From a bacterium (GTDB lineage: Bacteria; Planctomycetota; Planctomycetia; Planctomycetales; Planctomycetaceae), in the NCBI GenBank assembly GCA_016124895.1, contig WGMU01000001.1, positions 1-64,000 on the forward strand: a stretch of 64,000 bases of DNA, written 5' to 3'. A program made the translations under genes and the position numbers. Below the pieces are notes generated by a model. The model worked only from the letters and a program-made list of their open reading frames with translations, searched no databases and was not told where the DNA came from. Shown in pieces: positions 20,493-30,911 of the stretch (its first letter is position 1; every line of letters begins with the position of its first letter).

Positions 20493-22724
20493 CTATCGCG
20501 TGCGTTTCAGCTCGAACTTCTTTCCTGCCAGAGCAGCTTTGGCGAACTCGCCCCAGAACGGCGTCGGCGTGTATTTCCAGTCAGAGATCATCACGGGCGA
20601 CGCTTTCGGGTGCAGGCACCAGCCGGTCCAGTTGAGTCGATACTTCTGGATAAAGCCCAGCATGTCAGGGACCCATGTGTAGGGATCCTCCTGGTCTTCC
20701 GCCGGAATGAAATCCATCTTGTGGATGTCGGCGCCTACCTCGCCCAGAAAGATCGGATGCTTCGCCGCAGTCGGCAGGACCTTTTCTTCCCAGCCGGTGT
20801 GCCAGTGATAGGTGTGCCAGGAATACATGATCCCGTTGCCGCTGCGGTCATCGAGCGCGTAGCCCTGCACAATCCCGCTCAGGTCGTTGCACCAGAAGAC
20901 TCCGCCGGCAATCACAATGTTTTTCGCTCCGGTCGAACGCACCGCGTCCACCAGTCCCTGCATACCGATCGACTCGAAGCCCTGATTCGCCTTCTTCTCG
21001 GCCTCGGTCAGAAACGCCGATTCGTCAACGCCCTTTTCCGGACCGACGTGTCCGCCGTTCTTCCACACATCCCATGAAATGCCGTGTGGCTCGTTAAACA
21101 CGTCAAACAGCACAGCAGGATTGTCTTTGTAGACCGTCGCGAAGTCCTTCCAGAAGTCTGCGTGCTCCTGCTTCGGAGCCCGGAAGCGGTGCAGGTCGAT
21201 GACGATGTACGCTCCGCGGTTGGCTGCCAGCGTGATGACCTGATCGATGATCTCCCGATATTCGCGGCCATCGTCTTTCTGATAATCGCTGTGCCCGTAC
21301 CAGAATGAATCCTTGATCGGGACGCGCACGCAGTTCGCCTTCCAGTCGTCGATCGCGACCACAACCGACTTGATGACCTGTCGATCCGCCGGCAGGGTTT
21401 CGAGCCCGCCGGCATTCACTCCCTGCAGCCAGACCTCTCGCCCCCGACTGTCGTGCAGCCGGTTACCGACAACGTGCAGTTCCAGTGGCCAGCGGGCTTT
21501 GTCAGGTTCTTCCGGCGGAACGTAACGCGCCGCCGCTTCTTCCGCGCGTAGCTTTGCGGCAGCGAGCAGCGGTTCCGACGATGTCGGCCGCAGTTCGAAG
21601 TCGTCGAGATCCAGGGCGCCGGCGGTCACCTGAAACAGACTCGGCATCAGCACAAGTGTCAGTGCATCATCAGGTACAAGGAACGCGGTTCGCTTTTCGA
21701 TCCAGCCGTTTGTGTCTTTCTGCGTGTACGGTGGCGATGGCTTGCTGCTCAGCTTCTTTCCATCAATGCCCTGAAACTCCAGCATCAGTCGCGCATCGAA
21801 CCACGGCGATGCTCCCTTGCGCAGACCGCTGACCCGCTGCTTCCATGTCAGTTCGAGTGCCGACACGCTGTCCGGGAGATCCAGCGTCCGGTACTCCATG
21901 ATGAGTTTCCCTGGCGCAGTCGACTTAAGCCGCAGGAAGTGATTGCCGCCTTCGAGTTCCCACGAGCCACCTTCTTTGACACGCCCCCAGTCGTCCGGCC
22001 AGCCATCGCGATTGGCGTCGGTCTCGAAACCGCCATTCGTAATCAGTGAGCCCGTCTTCGCCAGAATGTCGGCCGACTTTGCTCGACGTTTCTCCGCTGC
22101 AGCTTCGTACTTCGCCCAGCGCTCCGCTGCCGCTTCGTCAACGACGCGGCGAATCGGAGCCGGATCGACAGTCCGGATCGCAACGTCATCCAGGTCGAAC
22201 GTCCCAGCCGTTACCTGAAACGGGCTCGGCATAAACCTGAGCGTCTGTGCGCCATCGGGCACCAGAAACCGTGTCTGCTTCCCGACCCAGCCATCCGTGT
22301 CTTTCCGAGTGGCCGGAGCACCAGGCGTTGGGGCGACCTTTTTCCGGTCGGCGTCGAGAAACTCCAGCAGGATGCGTGCATCAAACCACGACTGCCTGCC
22401 GACCTTCAGCCCGGAGATACGCTGCTTCCAGGACAACTCGACGGCCTCGACTCCTTCCGGAATCCGCAGCTCCTGATAGAGCATCACCAGCTTGCCGGGC
22501 TCAACGCTGCGCAGCCGCAGAAAGTGATTTCCGTCTTCCGCTTCCCAGGACCCGCCGTCGGCGACCTTTCCCCAGCCATCCGGCCAGCGATCTCCATCGC
22601 GATCGACTTCGAAACCGCCATTCGGAGCAACCTCGGTTTGAGCAACAGCCGGCCGGGCGATGAGCAGCAGAAAAAGAACGGCTGGCCAGGCAACCCGGCG
22701 GCTGAGCGATGTCAGACGAAACAT
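20493..22724 (-). CDS. Secreted GH5-type glycoside hydrolase with two N-terminal carbohydrate-binding-like modules
   Basis: A 743-residue protein with a signal peptide (cleavage near 'AVAQ-T'). Two homologous beta-rich modules (about residues 33-185 and 226-380), each beginning 'NGGFE.D...DGWPD.WG', resemble CBM4/9/22-like domains. The catalytic TIM barrel (about 415-740) shows the acid/base Glu in 'VFNEPHG' (about 541) and the nucleophile Glu in 'IFLGEVG' (about 660), plus '[12 protein letters not shown]'. It hydrolyses beta-1,4- or related glucans or mannans; the exact substrate cannot be read. ATG 22724 starts the signal peptide; an ATG at 22751 is also in frame. It probably works with neighbouring esterases. 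Confidence 0.87.
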   Translation of the reverse strand: MFRLTSLSRRVAWPAVLFLLLIARPAVAQTEVAPNGGFEVDRDGDRWPDGWGKVADGGSWEAEDGNHFLRLRSVEPGKLVMLYQELRIPEGVEAVELSWKQRISGLKVGRQSWFDARILLEFLDADRKKVAPTPGAPATRKDTDGWVGKQTRFLVPDGAQTLRFMPSPFQVTAGTFDLDDVAIRTVDPAPIRRVVDEAAAERWAKYEAAAEKRRAKSADILAKTGSLITNGGFETDANRDGWPDDWGRVKEGGSWELEGGNHFLRLKSTAPGKLIMEYRTLDLPDSVSALELTWKQRVSGLRKGASPWFDARLMLEFQGIDGKKLSSKPSPPYTQKDTNGWIEKRTAFLVPDDALTLVLMPSLFQVTAGALDLDDFELRPTSSEPLLAAAKLRAEEAAARYVPPEEPDKARWPLELHVVGNRLHDSRGREVWLQGVNAGGLETLPADRQVIKSVVVAIDDWKANCVRVPIKDSFWYGHSDYQKDDGREYREIIDQVITLAANRGAYIVIDLHRFRAPKQEHADFWKDFATVYKDNPAVLFDVFNEPHGISWDVWKNGGHVGPEKGVDESAFLTEAEKKANQGFESIGMQGLVDAVRSTGAKNIVIAGGVFWCNDLSGIVQGYALDDRSGNGIMYSWHTYHWHTGWEEKVLPTAAKHPIFLGEVGADIHKMDFIPAEDQEDPYTWVPDMLGFIQKYRLNWTGWCLHPKASPVMISDWKYTPTPFWGEFAKAALAGKKFELKRTR

Positions 22725-22757
22725 GTCGATTCTCGAATTCGTAATTTTCAATATGAA

Positions 22758-22944
22758 CAGGACGGACTGGCAGTTCGTCTCTGTCTGCTGGCTCAGACTG
22801 GCTGCACTTCAACAGAAGGCAACGAAGTTAACGAAGGACGAGGGATTCAGGCTCTTCGTGGCCTTCGTTTGCTTCTGTTCAACACACACACTGGAGCCGT
22901 CGCTTTTGACAATGCGTGCCAGGATGGACTGCCAGTCCGTCCTG
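22758..22944. repeat. Nested palindromic element (MITE-like)
   Basis: Outer arms of 17 bp match perfectly: CAGGACGGACTGGCAGT (22758-22774) and its complement at 22928-22944. Inside, a second imperfect pair runs from aacagaaggcaacgaag to cttcgtttgcttctgtt around 'ggattcagg'. The whole 187 bp folds on itself and has no gene. It resembles a small non-autonomous repeat sequence, lying in the 5' region of the GH5 gene. Confidence 0.6.
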
Positions 22945-22974
22945 CTTGCGTGCCGAAACTCTGCGCGAGTTTCG

Positions 22975-24438
22975 CTACGCCGAGCTGCTGTTCCAGGTCA
23001 GCTCGTGTGGCAGCACGTTCTGCTTGAGTGACGTTGCGGCCGCGAGGCCCGCGGCTTCGCCCATCGCGACGGCGTTGCCTGTCACGCGGTAACTCGAATG
23101 CGCAACGAAGTCGCCACTGATGCAGCGTCCGGCGAGCAGCAGGCCATCGACGTCAGCGGCGACCAGCGCTGGATACGGAATGTCGTACGGCTTCAGTCCG
23201 CCCTTTTTGAAACTCTGATCGATCCCCTTGTCTCCCACTGTTGAAAGCGCGTGAACATCGATCGGGAAGCTCGCGCGACAGACGGCCTGCGGATGGCGCA
23301 GCCCTTTGGCCAGGTCGTCCGATGTGATCTGATACCGCCCGCGAATTCGCCGTCCCTCACGCACGCCAATCTGCTCGGCAGTTGCGACGACGGCGATGTT
23401 TTTCCACGGGCCGCCGAGCTTTCGCAGCCCGTTGATGATCTCGTGAATCTCGCGCCGCGCCCTGATTGTTGCATCGGTAACCGCTTCGTTGTCGAACGCG
23501 GATACGCCGTACTCGTGATTGGTCATGATCGAGTAGATGCCGCTATGCAGATGTCGCAGCGTCGGTCCGCGGTAAGACGGATTGATCCCGGCATCTTCCA
23601 TCAGCTTCAGCAGACGCGGCTTTGCGGACGGACCGTTTTCGCGGATGAACTCGCCGACGGCGCCCGGATCGACGCCGGTCAGCAGCGCGAGCATCGACAT
23701 CGGCTGGCAGGAGCAGTCGCTGCCGACTCCCAGATCGAACTGACAGCCTGCCTGCGCTGCGAGATCACCGTCGCCGGTGCAGTCGACAAACCGATCCGCG
23801 ACCCAGGCCTGCCGGCCAGATTTCGATTCGGTCAGAATCGCCGTCAGCCGGTTCTGCGAGTTCGTGACCGCGCCAACAACTCGCGTGTGGAGCAGGATTT
23901 TCACACCCGCCTCGACCAGCAGTTCTTCGAGTATCAGCTTGGCGCCCTCGGGATCGTAAACCGTGCCGCTGGTATCTCGCGCGACGGAACTGCCGCGTTC
24001 GGCAAACAGTCGCAGCAGTTCGGCCATGATGCCGCTCTTGTTGCTCGAATCGAGAATCTTCGTCAGCAGCCCGGCTGTCCAGACACCGCCCAGGCATCCG
24101 GCGAGTTCGATCAGCCGGACATCAGCACCCGCGCGAGCTGCCGCCAGCGCCGCGGCAATCCCCGCTGGTCCGCCACCGCAAACCAGCACCTGCGAACGCC
24201 CGGCGACAGGCACTTCACGCGCCGACTCGGCAATCTGCCGACCATCGGCCGTCACTGAACCGGACGTCCGCAGCACCTCGCCGTGAACAATGTCCGGCAT
24301 CTCCACGGAGCCGCCCGCGTTGTTTTCGACTGAAGCGGTACTGTCTGAGAAGACAAGACTCGATGATCCCAGCACGGCTCCTGCGGCGGCGGTCCTGAGA
24401 AACTCACGACGATGCGGTGTAAAGTCTGATTTGCTCAT
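22975..24438 (-). CDS. Tat-exported FAD-dependent oxidoreductase
   Basis: A 487-residue protein with a twin-arginine signal ('RREFLRTAAAGAVLG'), so it is exported folded. The dinucleotide-binding motif 'VLVCGGGPAGIAAALAAARAG' (about residues 84-104) is followed by 'RFVDCTGDGDLAAQAG' and a C-terminal 'DVDGLLLAGRCISGDFVAHSS', the order of the FAD_oxidored (PF12831) family common in planctomycetes. Cofactor binding is confident. The substrate is unknown but its neighbours suggest a carbohydrate or its aglycone. It is divergent from the large esterase fusion gene (24506), sharing a 67-base intergenic promoter region. Confidence 0.87.
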   Translation of the reverse strand: MSKSDFTPHRREFLRTAAAGAVLGSSSLVFSDSTASVENNAGGSVEMPDIVHGEVLRTSGSVTADGRQIAESAREVPVAGRSQVLVCGGGPAGIAAALAAARAGADVRLIELAGCLGGVWTAGLLTKILDSSNKSGIMAELLRLFAERGSSVARDTSGTVYDPEGAKLILEELLVEAGVKILLHTRVVGAVTNSQNRLTAILTESKSGRQAWVADRFVDCTGDGDLAAQAGCQFDLGVGSDCSCQPMSMLALLTGVDPGAVGEFIRENGPSAKPRLLKLMEDAGINPSYRGPTLRHLHSGIYSIMTNHEYGVSAFDNEAVTDATIRARREIHEIINGLRKLGGPWKNIAVVATAEQIGVREGRRIRGRYQITSDDLAKGLRHPQAVCRASFPIDVHALSTVGDKGIDQSFKKGGLKPYDIPYPALVAADVDGLLLAGRCISGDFVAHSSYRVTGNAVAMGEAAGLAAATSLKQNVLPHELTWNSSSA

Positions 24439-24505
24439 GCCAGAATCCTACCGCTCAACCGCCCTCAGAAACACTCAATGCGATGCGCCAGAAGGACTCC
24501 TCAGA

Positions 24506-27500
24506 ATGCTCAACAGAAAACGCATTTTTCCACTGCGACAGTTCATTTTCATGCTGCTGCTGACCGCGGTGGCGAGCCTCGTTGCCAGGGCCGACGAGCC
24601 CCGCGTCCAGAAAGACATTGAGTTTGCCAATGTCGACGGGCAGAGCCTCATGCTCGATCTGTATCAACCTGCCGAAGGCGATTCGCAACTGGTTGTCTGG
24701 ATTCACGGCGGGGGTTGGCGTGGCGGCAGCAAGGAACGCTGCCCGGTGACGTGGCTGACCGAACACAGCTACTCGGTCGCCAGCATTTCGTACCGGCTGA
24801 CAGATAAGGCGATTTTTCCAGCTCAGATTCACGACTGCAAAGCTGCCGTCCGCTGGCTGCGAGCCAACGCCGACAAATACGGGTACAGCACAGATCGCAT
24901 CGCCGTAGCAGGCAGCAGCGCCGGCGGTCATCTCGCCGCGCTGATGGGCACCTCGGGCGACGTGAAGGAACTCGAAGGCACCGTCGGAGGAAACCTCGAT
25001 CAGTCTTCTCGCGTTGATGCGGTTGTCGACTTTTACGGCGCGACGGATTTTGTCCTGCGTTCGAAGACACAGCCTCACAGGGCCAACACAGAGGGCTCGG
25101 TTGTCTATCTGCTTCTGGGTGGTGGAGCGGACCAGAAGGTCGAACTGGCAAAGCAGGCGTCGGCCGCGTTCCACGTCACTCCGGACGACCCGCCGTTCCT
25201 GATCTTTCACGGTGACCAGGACAAGACCGTTCTGCTCGACCAGTCTCAGCGTATCGTCGAGGTCTACAACCAGGCCGGACTGCCGATCACGCTGCACGTC
25301 CTGAAAGGCTCTGGCCACGGCGGCGACGAGTTCTATCAGGGAGAGAATCGCGATCGAGTGGTTGCGTTTCTCAATCAGCAACGGAAACGCGATGCGTCGG
25401 CGAACGGCAGCGCAAAGGCAGCCTCGCTGCCACGGGCAACTCCGGAATCGCAGGGCATTTCGTCGGCGGCAATTCAGGCGTTTGTTGCAGCCGCGGATGA
25501 ACAGGTGCAGTCAATGCACAGCTTCATGCTCGTGCGGCACGGGAAGGTTGTTGCGGAAGGCTGGTGGGCTCCGGAAGCGGCGAGCAAGCCGCACATTCTG
25601 TGGTCGCTCAGCAAGAGTTTTACGTCGACGGCTGTGGGTCTCGCCGTCGCCGATGGCAAGCTGAACATCGACGACAAGGTGCTGAGTCTCTTTCCGGACG
25701 ATGCTCCGGCCGAGCCGTCGGAGAATCTCAAAGCGATGCGTGTCCGTGATCTGCTGACCATGTCGACCGGTCACGCTGCCGAACCCTGGTGGAGTGGCGA
25801 TGATGTCTGGACGCAGCGGTTTCTTGCTGAGCCCGTCGTGCGTAAACCGGGCTCGACATTCCGCTACAACACGCCAGCGACCTACATGCAGTCGGCGATT
25901 GTTCAGAAAGTGACCGGTCAGACGGTCGTCGACTACCTGACGCCGCGGCTGTTCGAGCCGCTGGGAATCAGCAAGCCGACCTGGGACATGAGCCCGCAGG
26001 GCATTTCGATCGGCGGCTACGGGCTGTACCTCAAGACCGAAGACATTGCGAAGTTCGGGCAGCTTTATCTGCAGAAGGGGCGGTGGAACGGGAAGCAGCT
26101 CATTCCGGCCGAGTGGGTTGCTCAGGCGACGAGCAAGCAGGTCGAGAACGATAAAGCTCCGAGCGCCGGCAACCCGGATTGGCGGCAGGGCTACGGTTTT
26201 CAGTTCTGGCAGTGCCGGCACGGAGCATATCGAGGCGACGGCAAGGACGGTCAGTTCTGCATTGTTCTGCCGCAGCAGGACGCAGTGATCGCCATCACCG
26301 CGAAGACCGGCAATATGCAGAAGCAACTTGACCTGGTCTGGGAACACCTGCTGCCGGCCTTTGAGGACGAGCCGCTCGCCGAAGATGCAGCCGAAGTCGC
26401 AAAGCTTCAAAAGACATTGGCGAGACTGAAGCTGCCCGATCCGTTTCTGCAGACTCCCGCATACGTCGGTTCTCCAAAGTCCGAACATTCGCCGACGAAC
26501 CGGGGGTTTCAGGGCATCCCGAGTATGGCGGTTGCTCCCGGAGGTCGACTGTGGGCCGACTGGTACGCGGGTGTGACTCCGGGCGAAGATCAGAACAACT
26601 ACGTCGTCGTCTCGACCAGCGGCGACGACGGGAAAACCTGGCGCGAGGTGCTGGTCATTGATCCCGATGGCCCCGGCCCGCTCCGGACGTTCGATCCGGA
26701 ATTGTGGGTTGCTCCGACGGGAAGATTGTTTGTCTTCTGGGCTCAGTCGCAGGGCCACGATGGCTCGGTCGCCGGAGTGTGGTGCGTCCACACCGACAAC
26801 CCGGACGACGAACAGCCCATGTGGAGCCAGCCGCGACGACTCACTGACGGCATCATGATGTGTAAACCGGTGGTGCTCAGTTCCGGCGAGTGGGTTCTGC
26901 CGGCGTCGACCTGGCGGGCGACGGACAATAGTGCCCGCATGATCGTGTCGACGACGCTCGGCCGAAGCTGGTCACTGCGCGGTGCCTGCAACGTGCCGAA
27001 AGACGATCGAGCGTTTGACGAGCACATCATCACCGAACGGAATGACGGCTCGCTGTGGCTGCTGGCGCGGACGAAGTACGGCATCGGCGAGAGTGTCTCG
27101 ACCGACCACGGCAAAACCTGGCCGGAACTGGCTCTGTCAAACATCGCTCATCCCAGCGCCCGCTTCTTTGTGCGACGTCTGAATTCCGGCAATCTGCTGC
27201 TCGTCAAACACGGAGCGATCGACGAACGAACCGGCCGATCGCACTTGACGGCATTCGTGTCGAGCGATGACGGCAAAACGTGGACCGGTGGCCTGCTGCT
27301 CGACGAACGCAGCGGCGTCTCGTACCCCGACGGCCAGCAGACCGACGACGGCACGATCCGAATCATCTACGACTTCAGCCGCACCGGTTCGCGACACATC
27401 CTGATGGCGACGTTCCGCGAAGAAGACGTCGCCGCAGGCAAGCCTGTCACCGACGCTGTCCGTTTGCGACAACTCGTCAGCGAAGCGTCTGGCGGCCAGG

Positions 27501-27943
27501 AAAAGAAAACCGAACCCGTCCGTAACAATGCCGACGGCGAAGCTCTGCGGCGGGACAAAAGCGGCTCGTTCAGCACGGCCGACGTCCAGGCTGAGAAATT
27601 CAGTAAGGGAGCGAAGCTCTTCACCGACCGCGCCTACGTCATCGAGGACGATCTCCCGTCCCTCGCCGGTGCGAGCTTCCTCCGCATCCCGCTGGACGGC
27701 CGCAAGACACTGACCTGCGACCGCGCCGGCACGATCTGGTTCCTCACGCCGGTCCCCGGCCGCAACAAAGACTCCTGCAGCGCCGAGCTGACAAAGCAGG
27801 GCTTCAAAAGAGTCCGCGCTCCCGAAGTCCGGCTGTTTAATCCAAACTCAACCGCCAACTTCTGCACGCTTTATCAGAAGGACTGCGAGCCAGGTGAAAC
27901 GATCGAGGTCGGCAAGTGGGCTGTGCCGTTGTTTCTCCCGTAA
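24506..27943 (+). CDS. Secreted three-domain fusion: BD-FAE esterase, beta-lactamase-like serine hydrolase, sialidase-like beta-propeller
   Basis: A 1145-residue protein with a signal peptide. Part 1 (about residues 30-290): esterase with 'WIHGGGWRGGSK', 'AGSSAGGHLA' (Ser ~137), 'HGDQDKTVL', 'GSGHGG' (His ~271). Part 2 (about 300-635): class C beta-lactamase/DD-peptidase fold with 'WSLSKSFTSTAV' (Ser-x-x-Lys ~368-371) and a Tyr in 'YNTPATYM' (~453). Part 3 (about 648-1000): BNR/Asp-box repeats 'GDDGKTW', 'TDHGKTW', 'SDDGKTW', a sialidase-like propeller. A fourth small C-terminal beta domain ends the protein. ATG 24506 follows AAGGA. It presumably acts on complex acylated glycans. Confidence 0.85.
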   Translation: MLNRKRIFPLRQFIFMLLLTAVASLVARADEPRVQKDIEFANVDGQSLMLDLYQPAEGDSQLVVWIHGGGWRGGSKERCPVTWLTEHSYSVASISYRLTDKAIFPAQIHDCKAAVRWLRANADKYGYSTDRIAVAGSSAGGHLAALMGTSGDVKELEGTVGGNLDQSSRVDAVVDFYGATDFVLRSKTQPHRANTEGSVVYLLLGGGADQKVELAKQASAAFHVTPDDPPFLIFHGDQDKTVLLDQSQRIVEVYNQAGLPITLHVLKGSGHGGDEFYQGENRDRVVAFLNQQRKRDASANGSAKAASLPRATPESQGISSAAIQAFVAAADEQVQSMHSFMLVRHGKVVAEGWWAPEAASKPHILWSLSKSFTSTAVGLAVADGKLNIDDKVLSLFPDDAPAEPSENLKAMRVRDLLTMSTGHAAEPWWSGDDVWTQRFLAEPVVRKPGSTFRYNTPATYMQSAIVQKVTGQTVVDYLTPRLFEPLGISKPTWDMSPQGISIGGYGLYLKTEDIAKFGQLYLQKGRWNGKQLIPAEWVAQATSKQVENDKAPSAGNPDWRQGYGFQFWQCRHGAYRGDGKDGQFCIVLPQQDAVIAITAKTGNMQKQLDLVWEHLLPAFEDEPLAEDAAEVAKLQKTLARLKLPDPFLQTPAYVGSPKSEHSPTNRGFQGIPSMAVAPGGRLWADWYAGVTPGEDQNNYVVVSTSGDDGKTWREVLVIDPDGPGPLRTFDPELWVAPTGRLFVFWAQSQGHDGSVAGVWCVHTDNPDDEQPMWSQPRRLTDGIMMCKPVVLSSGEWVLPASTWRATDNSARMIVSTTLGRSWSLRGACNVPKDDRAFDEHIITERNDGSLWLLARTKYGIGESVSTDHGKTWPELALSNIAHPSARFFVRRLNSGNLLLVKHGAIDERTGRSHLTAFVSSDDGKTWTGGLLLDERSGVSYPDGQQTDDGTIRIIYDFSRTGSRHILMATFREEDVAAGKPVTDAVRLRQLVSEASGGQEKKTEPVRNNADGEALRRDKSGSFSTADVQAEKFSKGAKLFTDRAYVIEDDLPSLAGASFLRIPLDGRKTLTCDRAGTIWFLTPVPGRNKDSCSAELTKQGFKRVRAPEVRLFNPNSTANFCTLYQKDCEPGETIEVGKWAVPLFLP

Positions 27944-28030
27944 CTCGCAAGACGCAGGCCGGTCCAGACCAGTCGTTTCGACAGAACTATTTCGTTCGCA
28001 GATTGCCGGAAGTGCGTGGCGTTCAGTCGT

Positions 28031-30739
28031 CTACTGACCATCCGCCGGCTTGCCTTCCGGCCCAGGGCGTTCAGTGTTGGACTTTGGTTCGAGCAGCGCT
28101 TCGATAGCGGCTCGCAGGGCGTCACTCGTTCCCGGTGTGGCTCCAATGGCGTGCGCAGCAATGAGGCCCTGTTGATCGATGACGAATGTCTGCGGAATCG
28201 TATCGACACCAAACTGGCGGGCGATTGACGCAGTGCGGTCGAGGCCGACGTTTGCCTTCAACCCGTTGCTGATCAGGAACGCGCCGATCAGCTTCTCCTG
28301 CTCTTCCTGATTCAACGCGAGGAGCACGACGCCACGGTCAGCGAACTCGTCCGTCACTTTGATGACTTCGGGCATTGCGCGGACGCACGGTCCGCACCAG
28401 CTCGCCCAGAAGTCGAGTACCACGATCCTGCCGTGCAGGTCCTTGAGACTCGTTCGCCCACCGTCGAGCAGATCGACAGAGAAGTTGCGGGCGGGCGTGC
28501 CGACGAGTGGAGATTCGGTGAGGTTCTGGCTGGGACCGTCGGGGTTGGGAATATCCGGTTCAGGAGCGGGTTGTGGCGTCCAGTTGGCATAAACCTGAGC
28601 GTCGTCGATTGGACCAAAGCCGCCGGCCTGCAGTTCGACGATTGATCCGACAGGTACGGCGCAGCGTCCGAGCAGTGGTGAGATGCCGACAAGCCGGCCG
28701 TCGACCATTCTTTCCGGCTGCAGCGAGACCATCAGGTTGCCGTTCAGGACAGCACGCACAACTGGACGCGTTGAATCCCAGTCCGGCGATTCCTGCACGC
28801 CGGTCGGGTGCAGCCAGACGATTGAGGCGACGCGACTGCGGTCGAATTTGAATGGTTCGAGTTGTGACTCGAAGTGGATCTGGCCGTCACGCAGTTCAAG
28901 CAGTCGGCCGCGCAGGATGTCTCCGTTCGGAGCGATCAGGACGTGAGTCGACGGATTGTCGCGACGGAATCGAGGAATCAGTAACGCCCGCTGCCGAACC
29001 GCGTCCGAGATCTCTGTGCGGTCGCGCGGGCCTGACGGGCTCCCGCTGGCATCGTCAGCCAGTTCGATCGCCCGGACGAACTGGCTGGGGATCCGCGTCG
29101 CTTCGGCAAACGCGGTTTCCAGCAGCAGGAACTCGGGACCGATCGCGTTGACACGGCACGGGATCACGTCGCGCGTCGTTAGAAAGACCATATCGTTGAA
29201 ACGCTGCCGGTCGTACTTGATGCCTTCTGACTTTTCGCTGCGGACGAATCTGGCCTTTGACGTCGCTGCCAGGTTCGTTGGCTTCAGTGCCCCGACCGGC
29301 CGCCACTGAATCGCGGTTTCCGGTGTATCGCCGCCAGCCAGCGTGCCGCGCAGAGAGCCGCCGTCCCAGTACACGCGATCGTTGCCGTCTTCAGGCAGAT
29401 CCTCGGGCTGCCGGAAAAGGAGTCGCCTCATACCGACGAGTCGTGATTCGATCGGTGCCGCCGCCGTGTTCGGCCGAATGAAAATCCCGCCGTCTTCAAT
29501 GCGCACCAGATTGCCGGTGATTCGAGTGCCGTCGTAATAAAACGCCTGAGCCAGTTCGTCGCTCGGAACGTCTTTCTCATCGTCGGCCAGAAAGACGCGG
29601 TCGACTTCATTCATCGGAACGCTCTGCGTGGTGTTACCGTCCTTCAATGTGAGCGTTTCTGTCGCTGCGTCGAATGCCGTCAATGTGCCGTAAGCCGCGG
29701 TTCCTTTTGCGAGATGAATCCGGCTGCCGCGATCCGAAATATCCTGTGGCGGATCGCCGCTCCAGCGACTGACCCGCAGTGCGTTGAGCTGCAGTTGTTC
29801 GCCCTTGTTTCGCAAATAGAACCCGGGCTTTGTATCGCGTTTTTTCGAGTCGGAGATCTCACCGAGCTTTTTCCCTGCGACGGAGTAAATGGAAAGCTGT
29901 CCGCGTTCGCGGTTCAGGTACAGCCGCAACTGCACGGTTTTCTGACCGGGATTGATCGTCAGAATCGGCTCGAAGTCGTCACCGGCCAGTGCGACCAGTT
30001 CGTCATCCCAGGTTTCGATGCGGATTGAATCGTCGGGGCGATTGTCGAACGCAATCAGAAACTTCGGCTTCCCGGTCGACTGGACCGTGACTTCGATCTC
30101 GGCCTGATTGGGAATCGGCAGTTCACGGAAGAGTTCTGCCAGCCAGCCGGTCGTGGCCAGCGGACCATCCGGCGTCTGCTGCCACTTCTCGAATGCCTGT
30201 CCCTGCTCCAGCGTCGTCCAGTCCTCAGTGCCCAGCGGTCCGACGTAAACGAGGCCGGGATTGTCCATCCGTTCGAGCATCCGCACTCCGTCGCGACGGA
30301 CGCGGACGGTTCCGTGTCGCTGACTCGTCAGTGTGAGAAACGTCTCATCGATCGCGGTCAGTTTTGCGAACAGAACGTCGCCGTTGCGGAACACAACGCG
30401 CAGCGGATCGCGGACCGTCTGATCGGCGGCGGGCGGCAGTCCAAACTCAATCAGCGACAGATACCTGCCATCGATTTCCACCGGATCGACAAACAGTGGC
30501 GACTTCCACAACAGCCGATTGTCTTTCGCACTGAGCAGTCGGCCGTGCAGCGAATCGCCGTTTGACCAGCGCAGCGTGTCCGGCGGAGTCGTTGTCGAGG
30601 CGATCGGTTTCAACTCAGTGAGTTTCGACTCATCCGCCCCGACCGGTCCGGCATCCTGTGCCAGGCTGATCGGAAGGACGAACGGTAGTCCAAACGCGAC
30701 CAGCAGCACGGGAGTGCGAAGCGTCGTCAGTTGACTCAT
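28031..30739 (-). CDS. Secreted planctomycete protein with C-terminal thioredoxin (TlpA-like) domain
   Basis: A 902-residue protein. The N-terminus has a signal peptide ('VLLVAFGLPFVLPISLAQ'). Most of the length is beta-rich repeats of the type 'NGDSLHGRLLSA', 'NGDILRGRLLEL', which planctomycetes place in periplasmic proteins. The C-terminal ~150 residues are a thioredoxin fold with the redox motif WCGPC near residue 780, 'GVDTIPQTFVIDQQG' (cis-Pro) and 'RAMPEVIKV'. This resembles TlpA/ResA-type periplasmic thiol reductants. The start ATG 30739 is preceded by a GA-rich stretch; a longer frame upstream reads as non-secretory. The role of the large repeat part is unknown. Confidence 0.83.
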   Translation of the reverse strand: MSQLTTLRTPVLLVAFGLPFVLPISLAQDAGPVGADESKLTELKPIASTTTPPDTLRWSNGDSLHGRLLSAKDNRLLWKSPLFVDPVEIDGRYLSLIEFGLPPAADQTVRDPLRVVFRNGDVLFAKLTAIDETFLTLTSQRHGTVRVRRDGVRMLERMDNPGLVYVGPLGTEDWTTLEQGQAFEKWQQTPDGPLATTGWLAELFRELPIPNQAEIEVTVQSTGKPKFLIAFDNRPDDSIRIETWDDELVALAGDDFEPILTINPGQKTVQLRLYLNRERGQLSIYSVAGKKLGEISDSKKRDTKPGFYLRNKGEQLQLNALRVSRWSGDPPQDISDRGSRIHLAKGTAAYGTLTAFDAATETLTLKDGNTTQSVPMNEVDRVFLADDEKDVPSDELAQAFYYDGTRITGNLVRIEDGGIFIRPNTAAAPIESRLVGMRRLLFRQPEDLPEDGNDRVYWDGGSLRGTLAGGDTPETAIQWRPVGALKPTNLAATSKARFVRSEKSEGIKYDRQRFNDMVFLTTRDVIPCRVNAIGPEFLLLETAFAEATRIPSQFVRAIELADDASGSPSGPRDRTEISDAVRQRALLIPRFRRDNPSTHVLIAPNGDILRGRLLELRDGQIHFESQLEPFKFDRSRVASIVWLHPTGVQESPDWDSTRPVVRAVLNGNLMVSLQPERMVDGRLVGISPLLGRCAVPVGSIVELQAGGFGPIDDAQVYANWTPQPAPEPDIPNPDGPSQNLTESPLVGTPARNFSVDLLDGGRTSLKDLHGRIVVLDFWASWCGPCVRAMPEVIKVTDEFADRGVVLLALNQEEQEKLIGAFLISNGLKANVGLDRTASIARQFGVDTIPQTFVIDQQGLIAAHAIGATPGTSDALRAAIEALLEPKSNTERPGPEGKPADGQ

Positions 30740-30911
30740 AGGAAGCTCTTGTTCCTCGAACTGCCGTGACCAGCGACGGACTCGCTCCGAAAGGGGCGGA
30801 AACGACAGAAATGACCTGCAGTAAAATGAAGACGGAAAAATAAGCCGCACTGCGTCGTCATTGTTCTCCTCTCATTCTTCTGAATTCCCACCGATCTCGT
30901 GTGTGCGACGA

